This document shows positions 1 through 11,300 of a DNA stretch of 64,000 nucleotides, piece by piece. Under the pieces are notes generated by a model. It saw only the letters and a program-made list of their open reading frames with translations. It was not told the DNA's origin and did no database searches. The position numbers were made by a program, and so were the translations under genes. Source of the stretch: Plasmopara viticola (lineage: Eukaryota; Oomycota; Peronosporomycetes; Peronosporales; Peronosporaceae); assembly GCA_001695595.3 (NCBI GenBank), contig MBPM02000115.1:115779-179778 (forward strand). The letters run 5' to 3'. How positions within the stretch are numbered: the first letter of the stretch is position 1; every line of letters starts with the position of its first letter.

Positions 1-1048
1 AACTTTGGCAAAACCTGAGCCACTGTAACAAATTCGTATCAGAAACATCCATTTGGACGTTCAAAAACATCAAAAGGTCCTTTGGAGTGCTGTTTTCGGT
101 CAAATACAAGGCGTTTTGCCGCTCACGTCGAGCTATGTCCGCCAAGTTTGAACCAAAGCTTCGCATACCGGGTTTCAATGCGAGATTTCGGAATTCATGC
201 TCCAACAGCACCCGATCGGGCGTGATCGAGTACAGAAAGTCGTACACTTTGTAATAAAATAGCTGCCTGTCGACCCGTGCGCATTTATTTTGGAGATTCC
301 ATTTCTTATCGTACAAATTGGCGTACTTGAGCCATCCTGAAAACACAACGTCCTTGAAATTAGCCTCCTTGAGGTTCATCGACGTGAAAAGATTTACAGG
401 ATCCTCTTCGGATCGTAGCCACGCTCGTCCGACGGCTTTCGTGTCTCTGGCTTCCATGAGCATGTAAGCGAGCATCTTTCCTGCAGTCTTCTTGAGCGCT
501 TCATTCTCTCGTAGACCGACGAAAAACATGGCCAGCTTGGCATCGGAAGTGGACGGGCTGAGCCATTCGAACAATGTTTGATGCGAGATCGTGTCGACCC
601 CATGTTTGGATCGAAATTTAGCCACTTTGTGAAGCCATTGCATGACAAGGTGGCTCTTGCTCGGATTGTTGATACTGTTGGTGATACGAGGCAGCACAAG
701 TTCGAGCTCGGTCGCGATTGGAGCAACCGATTTTATACCAGGCATGAGCGAACGATTGGGTCTGGATTCAGGCACGAGTGGAGGAAGAGGAGTCGACTCG
801 CTGCAAAACAACTGCCACATCCTCCCGTTTTGATTTACTGGGTCATTGCTACCGTCTTTTCTAGTGATTGTGTCACAACCACGTCCGTCAACTGATCGTA
901 ATTTTCTCTTAGGAAAGTACGAGTCCTTCTTGGCAGTGGTTGCACGAGAGTCCATATCCAAGTTGGATTTAATGGTTTGGGGTCGGGTCACGCTCGTGCT
1001 GAGCGTGAATAGACTCAGTCCTAGTAGTAAGAGCAACAACGAGCGCAT
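1..1048 (-). CDS. RxLR effector with WY/LWY-type helical repeats, C-terminus cut by window edge
   Basis: An uninterrupted frame of 349 codons runs from an ATG at 1048 to base 2 without a stop. The product starts with a signal peptide (about residues 1-20: MRSLLLLLLGLSLFTLSTSV). An RKLR motif follows at residues 48-51, the RxLR position for secretion or host delivery in Peronosporales effectors. I see no clear EER after it. The rest is helical with spaced Trp/Leu/Tyr positions (QWL at 137-139, W162, GWLKYA at 238-243, QWLRF at 342-345), as in WY/LWY effectors. It is recognisably related to the secreted protein at 45064-46212, for example EAN...FSGWLKYA against DAN...FAGWIRYA. An initiator-like element lies 34 bp upstream. 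Host target unknown. The secreted-effector call is strong; the exact fold is inferred. Confidence 0.85.
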   Translation of the reverse strand, partial: MRSLLLLLLGLSLFTLSTSVTRPQTIKSNLDMDSRATTAKKDSYFPKRKLRSVDGRGCDTITRKDGSNDPVNQNGRMWQLFCSESTPLPPLVPESRPNRSLMPGIKSVAPIATELELVLPRITNSINNPSKSHLVMQWLHKVAKFRSKHGVDTISHQTLFEWLSPSTSDAKLAMFFVGLRENEALKKTAGKMLAYMLMEARDTKAVGRAWLRSEEDPVNLFTSMNLKEANFKDVVFSGWLKYANLYDKKWNLQNKCARVDRQLFYYKVYDFLYSITPDRVLLEHEFRNLALKPGMRSFGSNLADIARRERQNALYLTENSTPKDLLMFLNVQMDVSDTNLLQWLRFCQS

Positions 1049-1081
1049 TGTTGCGGAAATGATCACTTAGGTGAGAAGGCA

Positions 1082-1098
1082 CGAAATGGGCAATGATC
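1082..1098 (-). promoter_or_regulatory. Oomycete initiator (Inr plus FPR) for the RxLR gene
   Basis: The minus strand reads GATCATTGCCCATTTCG, close to the oomycete core promoter consensus (TCATTYYNCAWTTT), about 34 bp before the ATG at 1048. Start-proximal placement agrees with short 5' leaders in these organisms. Confidence 0.5.
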
Positions 1099-1549
1099 TT
1101 GGGCTTCCAAAGTCTCCAAGGCGTTTTGCGACCCGTAGATGCAACGACCATGTGGTTGATAGAAAAAGGTAGTCGTCGAACCGGTTCTCAACTACGTTTT
1201 GCATAAGCATGCGAACATTCCACAGTATTACGCCCGTATTGTCCAACGACTCGCTTGTGTTTATGGCCTTTTATCGAGCAGCGTTCGTGCTAGTGTATAG
1301 AATCATGCGTGCTCTTTGATATCCGGACAATCTTTACGATATAGAGGCTGCAATATACAGCGCAAGAATGCTGCTTACTAAGTCAAAGTGTCTTTCAGTC
1401 AGTCATAGATGGCAGACTGGTATGCAGACGTACGTAAGATCTGTGTACGTGCTTGAAGATTAAATTGTACATTGAATGTCAATTTGCTAGTCAAATGGAC
1501 GTGGCTTTACTAGGCGCCGGACGCAACGTGTGAGTTACTAGATACTTGG

Positions 1550-1975
1550 CGTATTTTATCAGACTGGGGGCGGAAATAATGTACCCAGCTTTCAAAGTGG
1601 CGTCACCTGATGGAGACCTCGAAGCCGCGATAATCGACCTCGGCATCAAGCAAAGCCGTGAGCTTGCACATTATTTGCTTGGAATGGATTCAATTCCATT
1701 TGATGAGTCATCCTCTGTCGCACTAGTTGATTGACTGGCGTGGGAGCAACGACGGCCGTATCTCGATCCTATTGGCGAAAAGTATCCCTCTTCCAGCAGA
1801 AACTGACCTCTCAGCTCCTTTATCCATTTCTCTCTCGCGTCTCCCAATTCCAAGCCAGTCACATATAACCGACATTTTTGCACGTGAGCACGTAGCAAAG
1901 CTCACTAAGGTGAAGCTTGTTGTCCCGGCTGCTACCTTTGTGACGGTGGCCGCCCATTCAAGTTGATGAAAAAGC
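1550..1975 (+). pseudogene. Decayed phosphoglycerate-mutase/histidine-phosphatase-like relic
   Basis: Three short stretches in the order expected for cytosolic histidine-phosphatase family proteins are separated by stops and frame changes. They are LGIKQSRELAHYLLGM (about 1638-1685), RRPYLDPIGEKYP (about 1750-1788, same frame beyond a TGA) and REHVAKL followed by TFVTVAAHSS (about 1886-1967, another frame). Family members carry a similar run of G-x-x-Q-A-R-x-L-A, R-R-P...F-P and V-V-T-H-S-S. The N-terminal RHG motif is not visible. No intact gene is present; the family assignment is tentative. Confidence 0.3.
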
Positions 1976-2085
1976 GATGCACTTGGACGTGCTATGTGAG
2001 CATGCCCATCGCACGTGCACTTCGCCGCGTGAGACATCAAGAGTGGCGCAACACGAGCATCATTGAGACTGTGATTATATCATAC

Positions 2086-2430
2086 ACGTATTAAAATTTT
2101 CGGAAAAGGTTGGGGTGACGCCCTCCTTCCAAGCGCGGGGGCTTAATGCTTGCGCGCTTCGGGCAGGTGCTCTCGGGCATCTGCAGGTCTCTAACTAGTC
2201 TCACCCTCGACGCGACGGTCTCCAGCACCAGGGCGCCACCTGGGCTCTTACCAAGTCAGAAGTACACAAAATAATGGAAGACCCTCACGGCCTCGGTGCT
2301 GGCTGCACTGCCCGCCGAACGAGACTCGACGTATGCGGACACCACTCTATGCCGTGGACTAGCCATAGAGCCTAGCACGTGCATAACTTGGCAACGCGAT
2401 AACGTAATACAATACAATACGTATTAAAAT
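2086..2430. mobile_element. Small non-autonomous insertion with 12-bp target-site duplication
   Basis: The 12-mer acgtattaaaat occurs at 2086-2097 and again at 2419-2430, bracketing 321 bp that are GC-richer than the flanks. The inserted piece ends in an AATAC-repeat tail (aatacaatacaat, about 2406-2418), a SINE-like or other retroposon-like 3' end. No coding frame and no clear pol III A/B boxes were found. A non-LTR retroposon origin is inference; the direct repeat is visible. Confidence 0.45.
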
Positions 2431-3506
2431 GGATTTTACTAGCGGACGGGGTGTCTTTTATATAACATGCATTATTTCCTGTAACGTGCTCGATAAGTCC
2501 GGCAATATTGATGATATTATTTTCAACGGCTTTGAAGAAATATCGTGGATCAAGGGGCTTCTCGCATTCATCCCGCTGTATAGATTCGATTGTGTACGAT
2601 GGGGGAAAGGTGAAAGCAATTGAAGCTATTAGTGGTATAAGTGGCCACTGCTCGTCAGATATCAATGTTCTACGTGACCTAGTTCACAAAAAACTCATAC
2701 AAGGTATTGCTAGAGAAGTAGTCGCTCCTGCTTTGCTTTGCCTTGCTTACTATTAGTGGAGCGTAAAGAATAAAAAATTCAACACTTTGATTTCATTATT
2801 AGTAAGTCTGCCATTTTGGGTAAGCTCGCCGCACGAGTGGCCGCGTAAATGATAAATAAGAAGTACCCGTGGTGGCAATCCAAGCCACCTGCCACCTGTG
2901 CACGGTTACCATTACGTTGTGTTGTCTTGATTGAATGCCGCAGAAGTGTGTTTTAGAGGTCAGGAAGATCTGCTGTGTAAAACCATTCAGATATATCCTC
3001 GTGAGAGCTCAGTCAGAAGTTGACATAGTTATAGACTCTCTTTTGCGAGTTGACTTCGAATAGAATTATAAATATTTTATCGGACATCATATGCAGGCTG
3101 TTACGTGCATCAATGCTGAGCTATTGGCTCGGACCATGACTAACCGACCACTCGATATCCGTATTGCGACAATAATGTGTAGTTGTCATCGAAAACTTTA
3201 TGTTATGTATATATGGATCCGTAGGAAATAAAAAATGTCCGGTCTGGGTCAATATTCTTTGCCGGTCTATTGACTCAGCAAAGACAACGCAATAAATAAA
3301 CTTTTCGCGTACGCACACCAAATCGTTGTAGCTGCAACCAATTTGCAATCTCATAGTCGTCATTGTATTTGTAGACCTAATCGCTAGTCGTAGTTATTAC
3401 CATAAATCAATCAGACGAAATAACGTCCATCACTTTATGCCGCAACTCCTTCTTCCATGTCAATGGTTTCTATCACTTTAGTCGAAGTGCGCTAATAGCA
3501 GCAACT

Positions 3507-3806
3507 ATGACCTCCATCTTGCTCATTGTCTTTTGTGGTGTAGCCACCTACATAAAGGCCGCAAAGGTAAATATTATATCGCTGAAAAATTTCTTGCTGC
3601 GATGGAGCCAATATGCTTGTAGAACACAGCATCAAACAACATTGAGTGTTGTTTGTGCAGTAAAAACTCCGATAAGCTTGGTGGCAGAAGAAGCAAGACT
3701 ACCACCCTTCGAAAAAACAATCACGTTTCAGTTGAGATCTCCTTCACAAAGGCTTAAGGGAAAAACTTTATTATCAACAAGCCTCACGAATTTTCCGAAA
3801 TGGTAG
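3507..3806 (+). pseudogene. Secreted-protein-like open frame, probably degenerate (copy A)
   Basis: A 99-codon frame opens with a plausible signal peptide (MTSILLIVFCGVATYIKA), then a polar stretch without recognisable domains. Within about 40 bases of its end another frame offers more coding-like sequence, which suggests a frameshifted remnant. In copy B the same locus (17528-17716) has different one-base indels and stops sooner, so at least one version carries sequence errors. It could be a decayed effector, but no clear RxLR or EER is present and the function is unknown. Confidence 0.25.
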
Positions 3807-6800
3807 GTTAGCGAACCTAATCTCAATGCTTTCATACATGCAGGTAAGCGGCATGTCGAATCCTGCCCTCCAACACCTAGTCCGTAGTTCGTTGTGGTGA
3901 AGACAAAGTTTAAAATCTGAATGGACTGGAGAAATATGACGACCTCATGGACCATGTTTGGGATTCAGCGTCAGAAAGTAAGCTCGAAGCTGTCGCACGG
4001 GTAAGTCTAGAAAGTCAGAGTATTTGCGCGTCGCTAGCGCCAAATCAAAGAGATAGCGATTCGTCAAATCAATGACAAGTGCTTAATGGATACTCCATAT
4101 ATGACATGCTATTTAACTCTTGACTGGCCTGCAATATCCGTTATGCTGACCTTTGTTTGGAGTGATATGGCTGAGGCAGCGAATAGTATCGTTGCCTAAT
4201 TGAGTCTGATAACTTGGTCGAGCATTTTTTTTCATCAAGTGACATTCGTAGTAAATTTAACAAAGCTAAGGTTTCACAAAGCCTTAGAGGCGTTGAATCT
4301 CGCTTCCATGAGATTGTCAGACGTTCTATAACTCACGCAGCGTAGGGGGGCTCTATGGTCTCAAAGGCGAAGTGAACATCGTCTCAAATTGCGTAGATAA
4401 TTTTAATTTTGTGTCTCGTTATAACAAAAGCACACATACACTTACCGCACAAAGCAATTTTTCACAAATATCAGCTAGCTCATCGTATCATTCGTGTCCT
4501 CACTAGAAATTAGCGCTACTCGGACCTGTAAGACCTTCCGAACCCTTCGCTATATGCAGATTACCACCAGTACGTCGGACTATTTGTCCAAAGACATGCC
4601 CGTATTTATGGCCTTCCACTTTGGCTCTGAATTCTGTGCTAGTGTAATGAAATTTTGCTTATTTGCGTAGTGCAAACTCCTTCAGAAGTACCGATACCTA
4701 AAACGTCTTTTAGAGCATAGAGCTATTTGACGGTTCGCACAAGACCTTGCACAAACTAGACCTAGAGAAGCTAAAGGATTTTTCGATAGACGACAATTTT
4801 TATCTCGATCTTTGAGAAGATCGACTATTGCATTAAACATTTTTTTGAATACGTAATATTTTCGATTTTTTTAATTTAGGCAGATCCAATCTTTTCCGGT
4901 ATTCTTTGTAGTACCTCAGCTTGCAAATCGACCTGTGTGCGAATAGTGTGGCCATCGCGCACCAGGAGCCGCCGATTTTTCAGAGGCTTTCTAATAAAGT
5001 GTTAGCTTTCGCCACAACGATCTGCTTTATGCAAAAGCACGTTACATCGTTTCTCACCACGATTTAAATGATTGAAATTTGAGAATAAAGGAATGTTTGT
5101 GTCCATTCGAAAATTAGGTCATAAAAATATCCAAACAGGTAGCAAAGAGGTTCTTTTTGGATAAACAAGACAGCACCAAAGAGAGTTTTTTCGACTTTTG
5201 CAGTTGCCATTGCACTAGATTTGACCTTTGCATACAAGGTTGCGTCTCCAGAAGTCATCCAACGCGGCCGAGAATGCGCATCTGCCGCTTTACTTCATCT
5301 AGTGGTCCACCGACATCTCATCTTCCAAGAGATGAGCTGAACAAGGAGTAATATGGAACGTTTTTCCAAACTGGGCTGCAAATTTGGCTGATAACAACGC
5401 TGCCAAAACAATTGATCGCAGGTGGTACGCCTCAAATTAAATATCAGGCTCATCGGTCATGTAAGAGACGTAGCCAAATAAGAACGGGAAAGTCCATGTT
5501 TTTCAAAGGCGAATTCCCGGGGTTGTGAAGTTCGCTTATCAAAATTGAGAATTAGGAGAAAGAGGGCAGGCAAATAAGTAAAATTTTTTGTCTCGTAGCT
5601 AAAACCAGAAGCGCAAAGGACAAGGGCCTATGATACTCATCCATCGCAAGGTATCGATGTAAGGCATTGCCCAATAAAGTTCTACCCACTCGCGTAACGA
5701 TGGGTACATCAAAGAAGAAAATGAACTGCCAATGCAGATTATGTCGCCAAACGGTTTGCTCACAATCTTTGCGCGCAACGGTGTCTCTTTGGAAGCCATA
5801 CCTCGCGCGGCATCTATGGACGCCGTTTGGCTCAAAGGAGCCCCTGTTCTACCGCAAAGTTACGGCAGTTACGTGTCTGATTTGAGCGTTTCTTCAAAGC
5901 CCTTCAGGAAAATATCGTCGAAACTTTGTAAGCTTATTAAAAGACTAAGCCCCTTTTAGTTGCAGATCACCAAGCCAGTATGCCGCAACAGAAAAATAAG
6001 TCTGTAGACAAGGGTGACCCGCCGATACCCTCGGGTCCTCCCCAGCGCTGGCTTTCCCACGGTTCAATCAAAAGTTGAAATTGGTTAAACTTTCTGGGTA
6101 TTACAACTTGGAGCTCAATGGCTTTAAGTGAAAAGTTTTTGTCTGTAAGCTTAAAGTGCAACTTGTTCACCTGGTCGGATAAACTCAGAGCTGACTTGGC
6201 TTCAACACGATGCGCTTGTATTCCGAGTGCTACTTTGAAGTCCCAATTTCTTTAGCTTAGCGCGCGGCCACATGCCATGGCAGGCAAACGAAGCACCCGT
6301 AAATTCTAGATCTAAAAATCCAAGGTCTTCTGTCAGTCGCTCCGAGGCCATTTCAACAGCCACATAGCTGTTGTGAAGTAGAACAACTCCAATACTCAAC
6401 AAAAGAATTTTAAGTCTCGTAAAAGCGCCTCTTTTAATACTTGGCAGTGCCGATGTCCTCGGCAGTCAAAGCGCGCTCAAACATGTCACCTCAGCCTCGG
6501 CCTCGAGTCCATTACATAAAGAGCATCGCCTCTTGCAAGCGTGTGTGCACGCTTGAGATCGGTTGCTGGAGGTCAAGGAGCAGCAACTTTGGAGCGGTGT
6601 TATCACTTGACGTTTTAAGGAGCAAATACCCGTTTGGTCATGTGACTACGATCTCCACAGTCGAATTGATAAAGGAGCGTTAGGGCCAAATCTCGGGGAT
6701 TTGTTTCTATTATAGTAAGCTCTGATATTGTCCGGCCGCTTTAAACGCACTGTTTCATGGGAAAAGCGTTCTATCGCCTCACGTTTTAATTTGTTTATAA

Positions 6801-7369
6801 TTCTGAAGCTTGCCCTTTTAGCGATATTTTTTGGTTTGTGGCCATGCTATAACTTTTTGAAAAGAACTTAAGTATTTTCTTGTGCTTGTCTTGGAATTAT
6901 TTTAGTTTCCAGGTCGGATGCAACTCTTTCCTTGCTTTGCTAGCTGCCCGACAATCGACCCAAAGAAAATTGGCCGCACATTAGAGGCCTGAGAGGGAAA
7001 AAATCTTTTTTTTCACTCCGGGCTTTTGTTCTTTAAGAATTCAATAAAAAATCTAGGGTATATGTAAATTACTGTAAAGTCTGCGTATGCGTGAACCTCA
7101 GTGTTGTATGCAAACTGACTAGAAAAAGTTTATTGACCCATGAACATAGTGGCTCTGCGCACATGACCGACTTCGTGCACCTGATTAGCACTTTACGTCG
7201 GATCATATAGCTATGAATGATCTGCCGTATAGCAAACGGTCTTCAAATAGGTAAAATAGGGCTTACTAAAATGTAGTGCTATATCGTGGATTATAATTTT
7301 TATGTGTTAAAAAATATATACAAAAAATCATACCCATATACAGCCTCACTCTTTGCCTCCAATTATATT
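3807..7369. other. AT-rich gene-poor stretch, no supported gene (copy A)
   Basis: Only short frames on both strands occur (64-80 codons), without recognisable domains and with stops in all frames. The position downstream of the Gypsy integrase relic suggests decayed transposon sequence, but I could not identify it. The equivalent in copy B is about 17870-21356. Confidence 0.5.
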
Positions 7370-8350
7370 GCTTAAAATTGGTGCCAAGTGCACCGTCGGC
7401 GCACGAGCACTACAATGTCTGAATTGCCACTAATCTTTGGCAAGCCAAATACAAAATCGAGATTTATTGACTTCCACCGGTCCACTGATATTGATAGGTT
7501 CCACTAAGACTAATATGCATGACCACCCTTTTGCGAATGAGGGACCACTACGATCATGTGCAGACCAAACAGCTTGACTTTTCTAGGCCCCAATGACCAC
7601 TAATTGGAGCATAACGTACGTTCTAGGCTCTCGCCACTTGAAGCAATGATTCTATCTGACTTTGCATATTTTAATAGTGTAGCAGACCGTCTGTCTACTT
7701 CTGCTCACGGCTTGGTTTCGGTGTCTCAGTCGACAACGAAAACTTCTCTATGTTAAAATTCGTTTTGTGTGTCTGACAATAAGTTCATCAGCAAACCTTT
7801 CAATTCGGTCAGCTGAAATCTGATTCCAAGAAATTGCATCGGCAAGCAATATAGAAATTTCAGGCTTGTAAGAACAAATTAGATGTTATTCGCAAAGAAT
7901 GCTGGACGCAAGTAGGGCGTAGTTACCCCTTTCAGGGAATGCATGGATGAATTTAATCACAAAAAGCTTTAAGCCCAGAAAGCGCGCTTAGAGCTTTAGC
8001 AGTATGTACTTCATGGCAAGTAATCGCTTGACATAAGCGTGGTAGTCCAATTTAACTGCACCAGGCTTTTGTACTAAGATAAAATGACTCGCTCACATCC
8101 GTCGGCATCGAGTCGGAAAGGCGCATAAACGGTGGGATAAATGCCAACGTCACAAACAACGCTAAATAGATTTTCTCATTCGGAAGAGCAAGAACTTGTT
8201 TTTGCTAAAGACATTATTTTGATTCTATTACTGATACCTAAAGTCGGTGGTACCAGCATCGCATAGCGTACTTCTTCCATTGACAAGACAGAGATTTTAC
8301 GACACCCGCATAGTCAGCACCGTATTTGTGTAAGTAAGTAATTAGACCTC
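7370..8350 (-). mobile_element. Decayed Ty3/Gypsy pol fragment: RT thumb, RNase H, integrase (copy A)
   Basis: Read on the minus strand, motifs appear in correct Ty3/Gypsy order despite many stops. The RT connection motif TYLHKYGADYAG lies at 8304-8348. RNase H remnants follow at about 7990-8050 (LLAMKYILLKL). The RNase H end motif YKPEISILLADAIS is at 7826-7870. The integrase core start RWKSINLDFVFGLPK is at about 7424-7482. LTRs were not found. This is an old, non-functional insertion. Confidence 0.75.
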
Positions 8351-11300
8351 ATAACTGACTCATATCCATTTGGGAACATGTCTCAGGCCAAGGCTAGACA
8401 GCATTAACTTTTCAAAGTCTGCTCCAACCTCGTGCTAGCTTACAAAGCAGCCGACAATCCTAATCTGCTTTGCCGCAAAGACACATTGCCGATGTTGGCT
8501 AAAAATTATTGCTCCTCGTGGCTTGAAATTTTGTTTTAAATTACCCGAATAGACCTACAAAGCCGACTGATCCCCTTCAAAGCGGCCATGAATATATATG
8601 TATACAGATCATGTCCGGTCAATGCATGCGCGTAAATGTCGAAGCAATTGTAGAAAAAAGGTTGCTGGAATGTTTGACGCATCACTAGCTATTCCTATTT
8701 CGCTAAGCTCACTAATTGGGCGTGAGGGGCATGTCCGGCTTTTTCTTTCGAATTCGAAAGCTTCCATCCACGCGCTATACATCGTGAACTTTGACATGAT
8801 GTTTAACAACACATCCTTCCATGCAATATATTTTATGCAAAAGTGTCGTCTTGATCAGCTTATCATAAGCATGAAACAATTGCGACTTTTTGCTTGACTC
8901 CCAAACGGAGAATGTCAGTAGCAAGTGCTTAGATTCCATCTACCGTTTCGGCGAGGAAGGCGCCATTTAGATCACACTGTTCTTGTGGTATTGGTCATCG
9001 CATTGTGTCCCATCTAGCACGGGATTAATCTCGCTCCTGGCTCCTTAAACCAGAAAAAGCCTTGATGTGTTGCGCGAAATAGAGTATGATCGTTCCCTGC
9101 CAATCGATTCAGGACTAGTACTTTTCTAATCACGCTATGACCAAGATCACGTAATCGATTCCCGTGTCAAGGACAGGTTATGCCCCGGTGCTGTCAATTT
9201 CATAAATGCCATAGTCGAGCTAATCCGAATTTGGGAGCATTATCAAAATTGACTTTCTCTCTTAAGAAATTAGTCGACTCAGTTTGATCGACCTGATTTA
9301 TTCGCGGGGGTATTAGCTTTGCGATGCGCTAGATTCTAGCAAATACAAATTGGTTTTATTACCCTCGAACACTTGCTCATAAGAGCTCAGCTCATATGGT
9401 TTGTATTAATTTCGCACATTCGTTTTTCTTAGTAGAATGTCTCATTCCTTATGATGATCAGTGAAGTCCTGGTTCAAAAGGGTGTCGATTCTGCGAGCAA
9501 CTCTTTAGTTTCCTTGTGTAAGACGAAAGTCTTCTCATCGACTTCTTCGAGATAAACGCCCTTGCTTTCCGCAGCCAAATCTGCTAATGGTAATTTGCTT
9601 AACAAAAGTTAGCTCATTGGGACTGGACCTAAGTCTGCGGGCCCACGGACTCTACTTCTCTGGGTCCTATAGGACGAGAAGCTATCCACTCACAGCAATC
9701 AAGGCTGCCTTAGTGAGCATCTTTACCGCCTTAGAAGAGACAGCTATGGCTTTTTTCTTTAACAAAGAGGAAAATCTTAAGCTTATTTGGCTTGGACCCA
9801 GCGTATGGCGCTACAGCCAGAGCTGACTAAGCCTGTGCTACCTAAGCCCTGGATCATAGACTTTGCTGGTAGAGATCGAGCGATGTGAAGTGTCTTAATC
9901 GCGTGGCAGCAGCAAAAGCTGCACTAAGCCATGAAAGAAGTGCTAAATGCGTATTTGACAACTTTCAAGAGGCAGTTCTATCCATCCTATAACCTTTGCG
10001 AGTGTTCAATAAGACAATTTACCCGCATAGGCGTATATCTAATTACAAAGTACTACAAGATGCGAGAGGTTTTACCACACCTTGCACAATTATAAAAGTG
10101 CAAAATCGAATGCAATTTATACAATATGGTCCTTTTGGTCCTACCTATAATTATTTGAATGCACTGAATTTAGCTACACAATTCAAGCAATATCGGTTAT
10201 TATACCGATGAGGTACCGTCACATTCTTTTAAAACATCCAATGGCTTTGCAACTTGTTTTGATACAAATTTTGAGAAATCTAGTACGCAAAACAATAACA
10301 ATCTCTATGAAGAGAAAAAACTTTTGGATTACTTCAAAATTTTCAAAGCGCACATAATGGCCGACTACGCCGAACGCAGCTTTAACTCTTAGCAGCATAT
10401 AGACTCTTTTTTAGCTACAAGCTCCACCATAGCCGGTCGGCGCTTCCATAAAGTTTGGCAAAGCCCAGCGCCATTCTTGGCTCGATCACAAGTTTTGCAA
10501 GTTGGCATTGGTACCTCTTGGATCACAGCAGTACGAAATTCGTTGGATTGTCGGCTAGCTCTCAGTAGAAATCATGACACGACTTCGTATTGAGAATCAC
10601 GTCGACGTATTAAAAGATGTGCCGACCTCTCTCTGCAAAGACTTGCTCCGTTTACAAGCAGTGATTTTCCACAGACAGGTCATCTACCGCCAGTATCTAC
10701 CGATCAAGTTGCCAAGTCAGAAAGTAGTGTTCAAGATCGACATCAGTAGCAGGTATCAGCAGGTCTTTAGTGTTCCTTGGCACTCGAGACTTGCGTGTGA
10801 AGCAGCGATCGCTTTTGCATTGACGGGACCGAGAACGTGCTGCAAGCAATCCTCGGGCTTTGCCGCATCCCGACTCGTTCGTGTTGATTACTTCCGAGTA
10901 GCTCTTTTCGGTGGCGAATCGAATCTTTGGCTCGAAAAGTATGCGGCTTTTTACATCACGCGAGATCTTTTGCACTGAACTTCTTTCGCACGTAGAGGTG
11001 CAAAGCGCTCTTGAGAGCTCGCCATACACTAGTGTTTGCACTCGAAAGAGACAAGCAACCAGCGGTTGCGACAGAAACACGACCCCAAGACCTCCTCTTT
11101 TGCTCTGGAAAAGTGCCATCTTTTTCTCACTCTCAGATCAGACGCCGCGATCGCACAGCAAAGTCGATAGAGCCAATCAGACACAAGTTACAGAGCACGA
11201 ATAATTCTGTCGAAATTTTCAGAAAAAAGGCCGTCATATATAAATAGGAATTCCTATATGGTTGTGTGCAGTGAGGAAATATTGCGATGGGCCTTGTCAT

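Noticed and set aside
10574..11119. 134-codon plus-strand and 140-codon minus-strand frames (again at 24612-25157)
   Set aside because: They overlap each other, show no domain and have random-looking composition; conservation between the copies is expected if both are the same locus.
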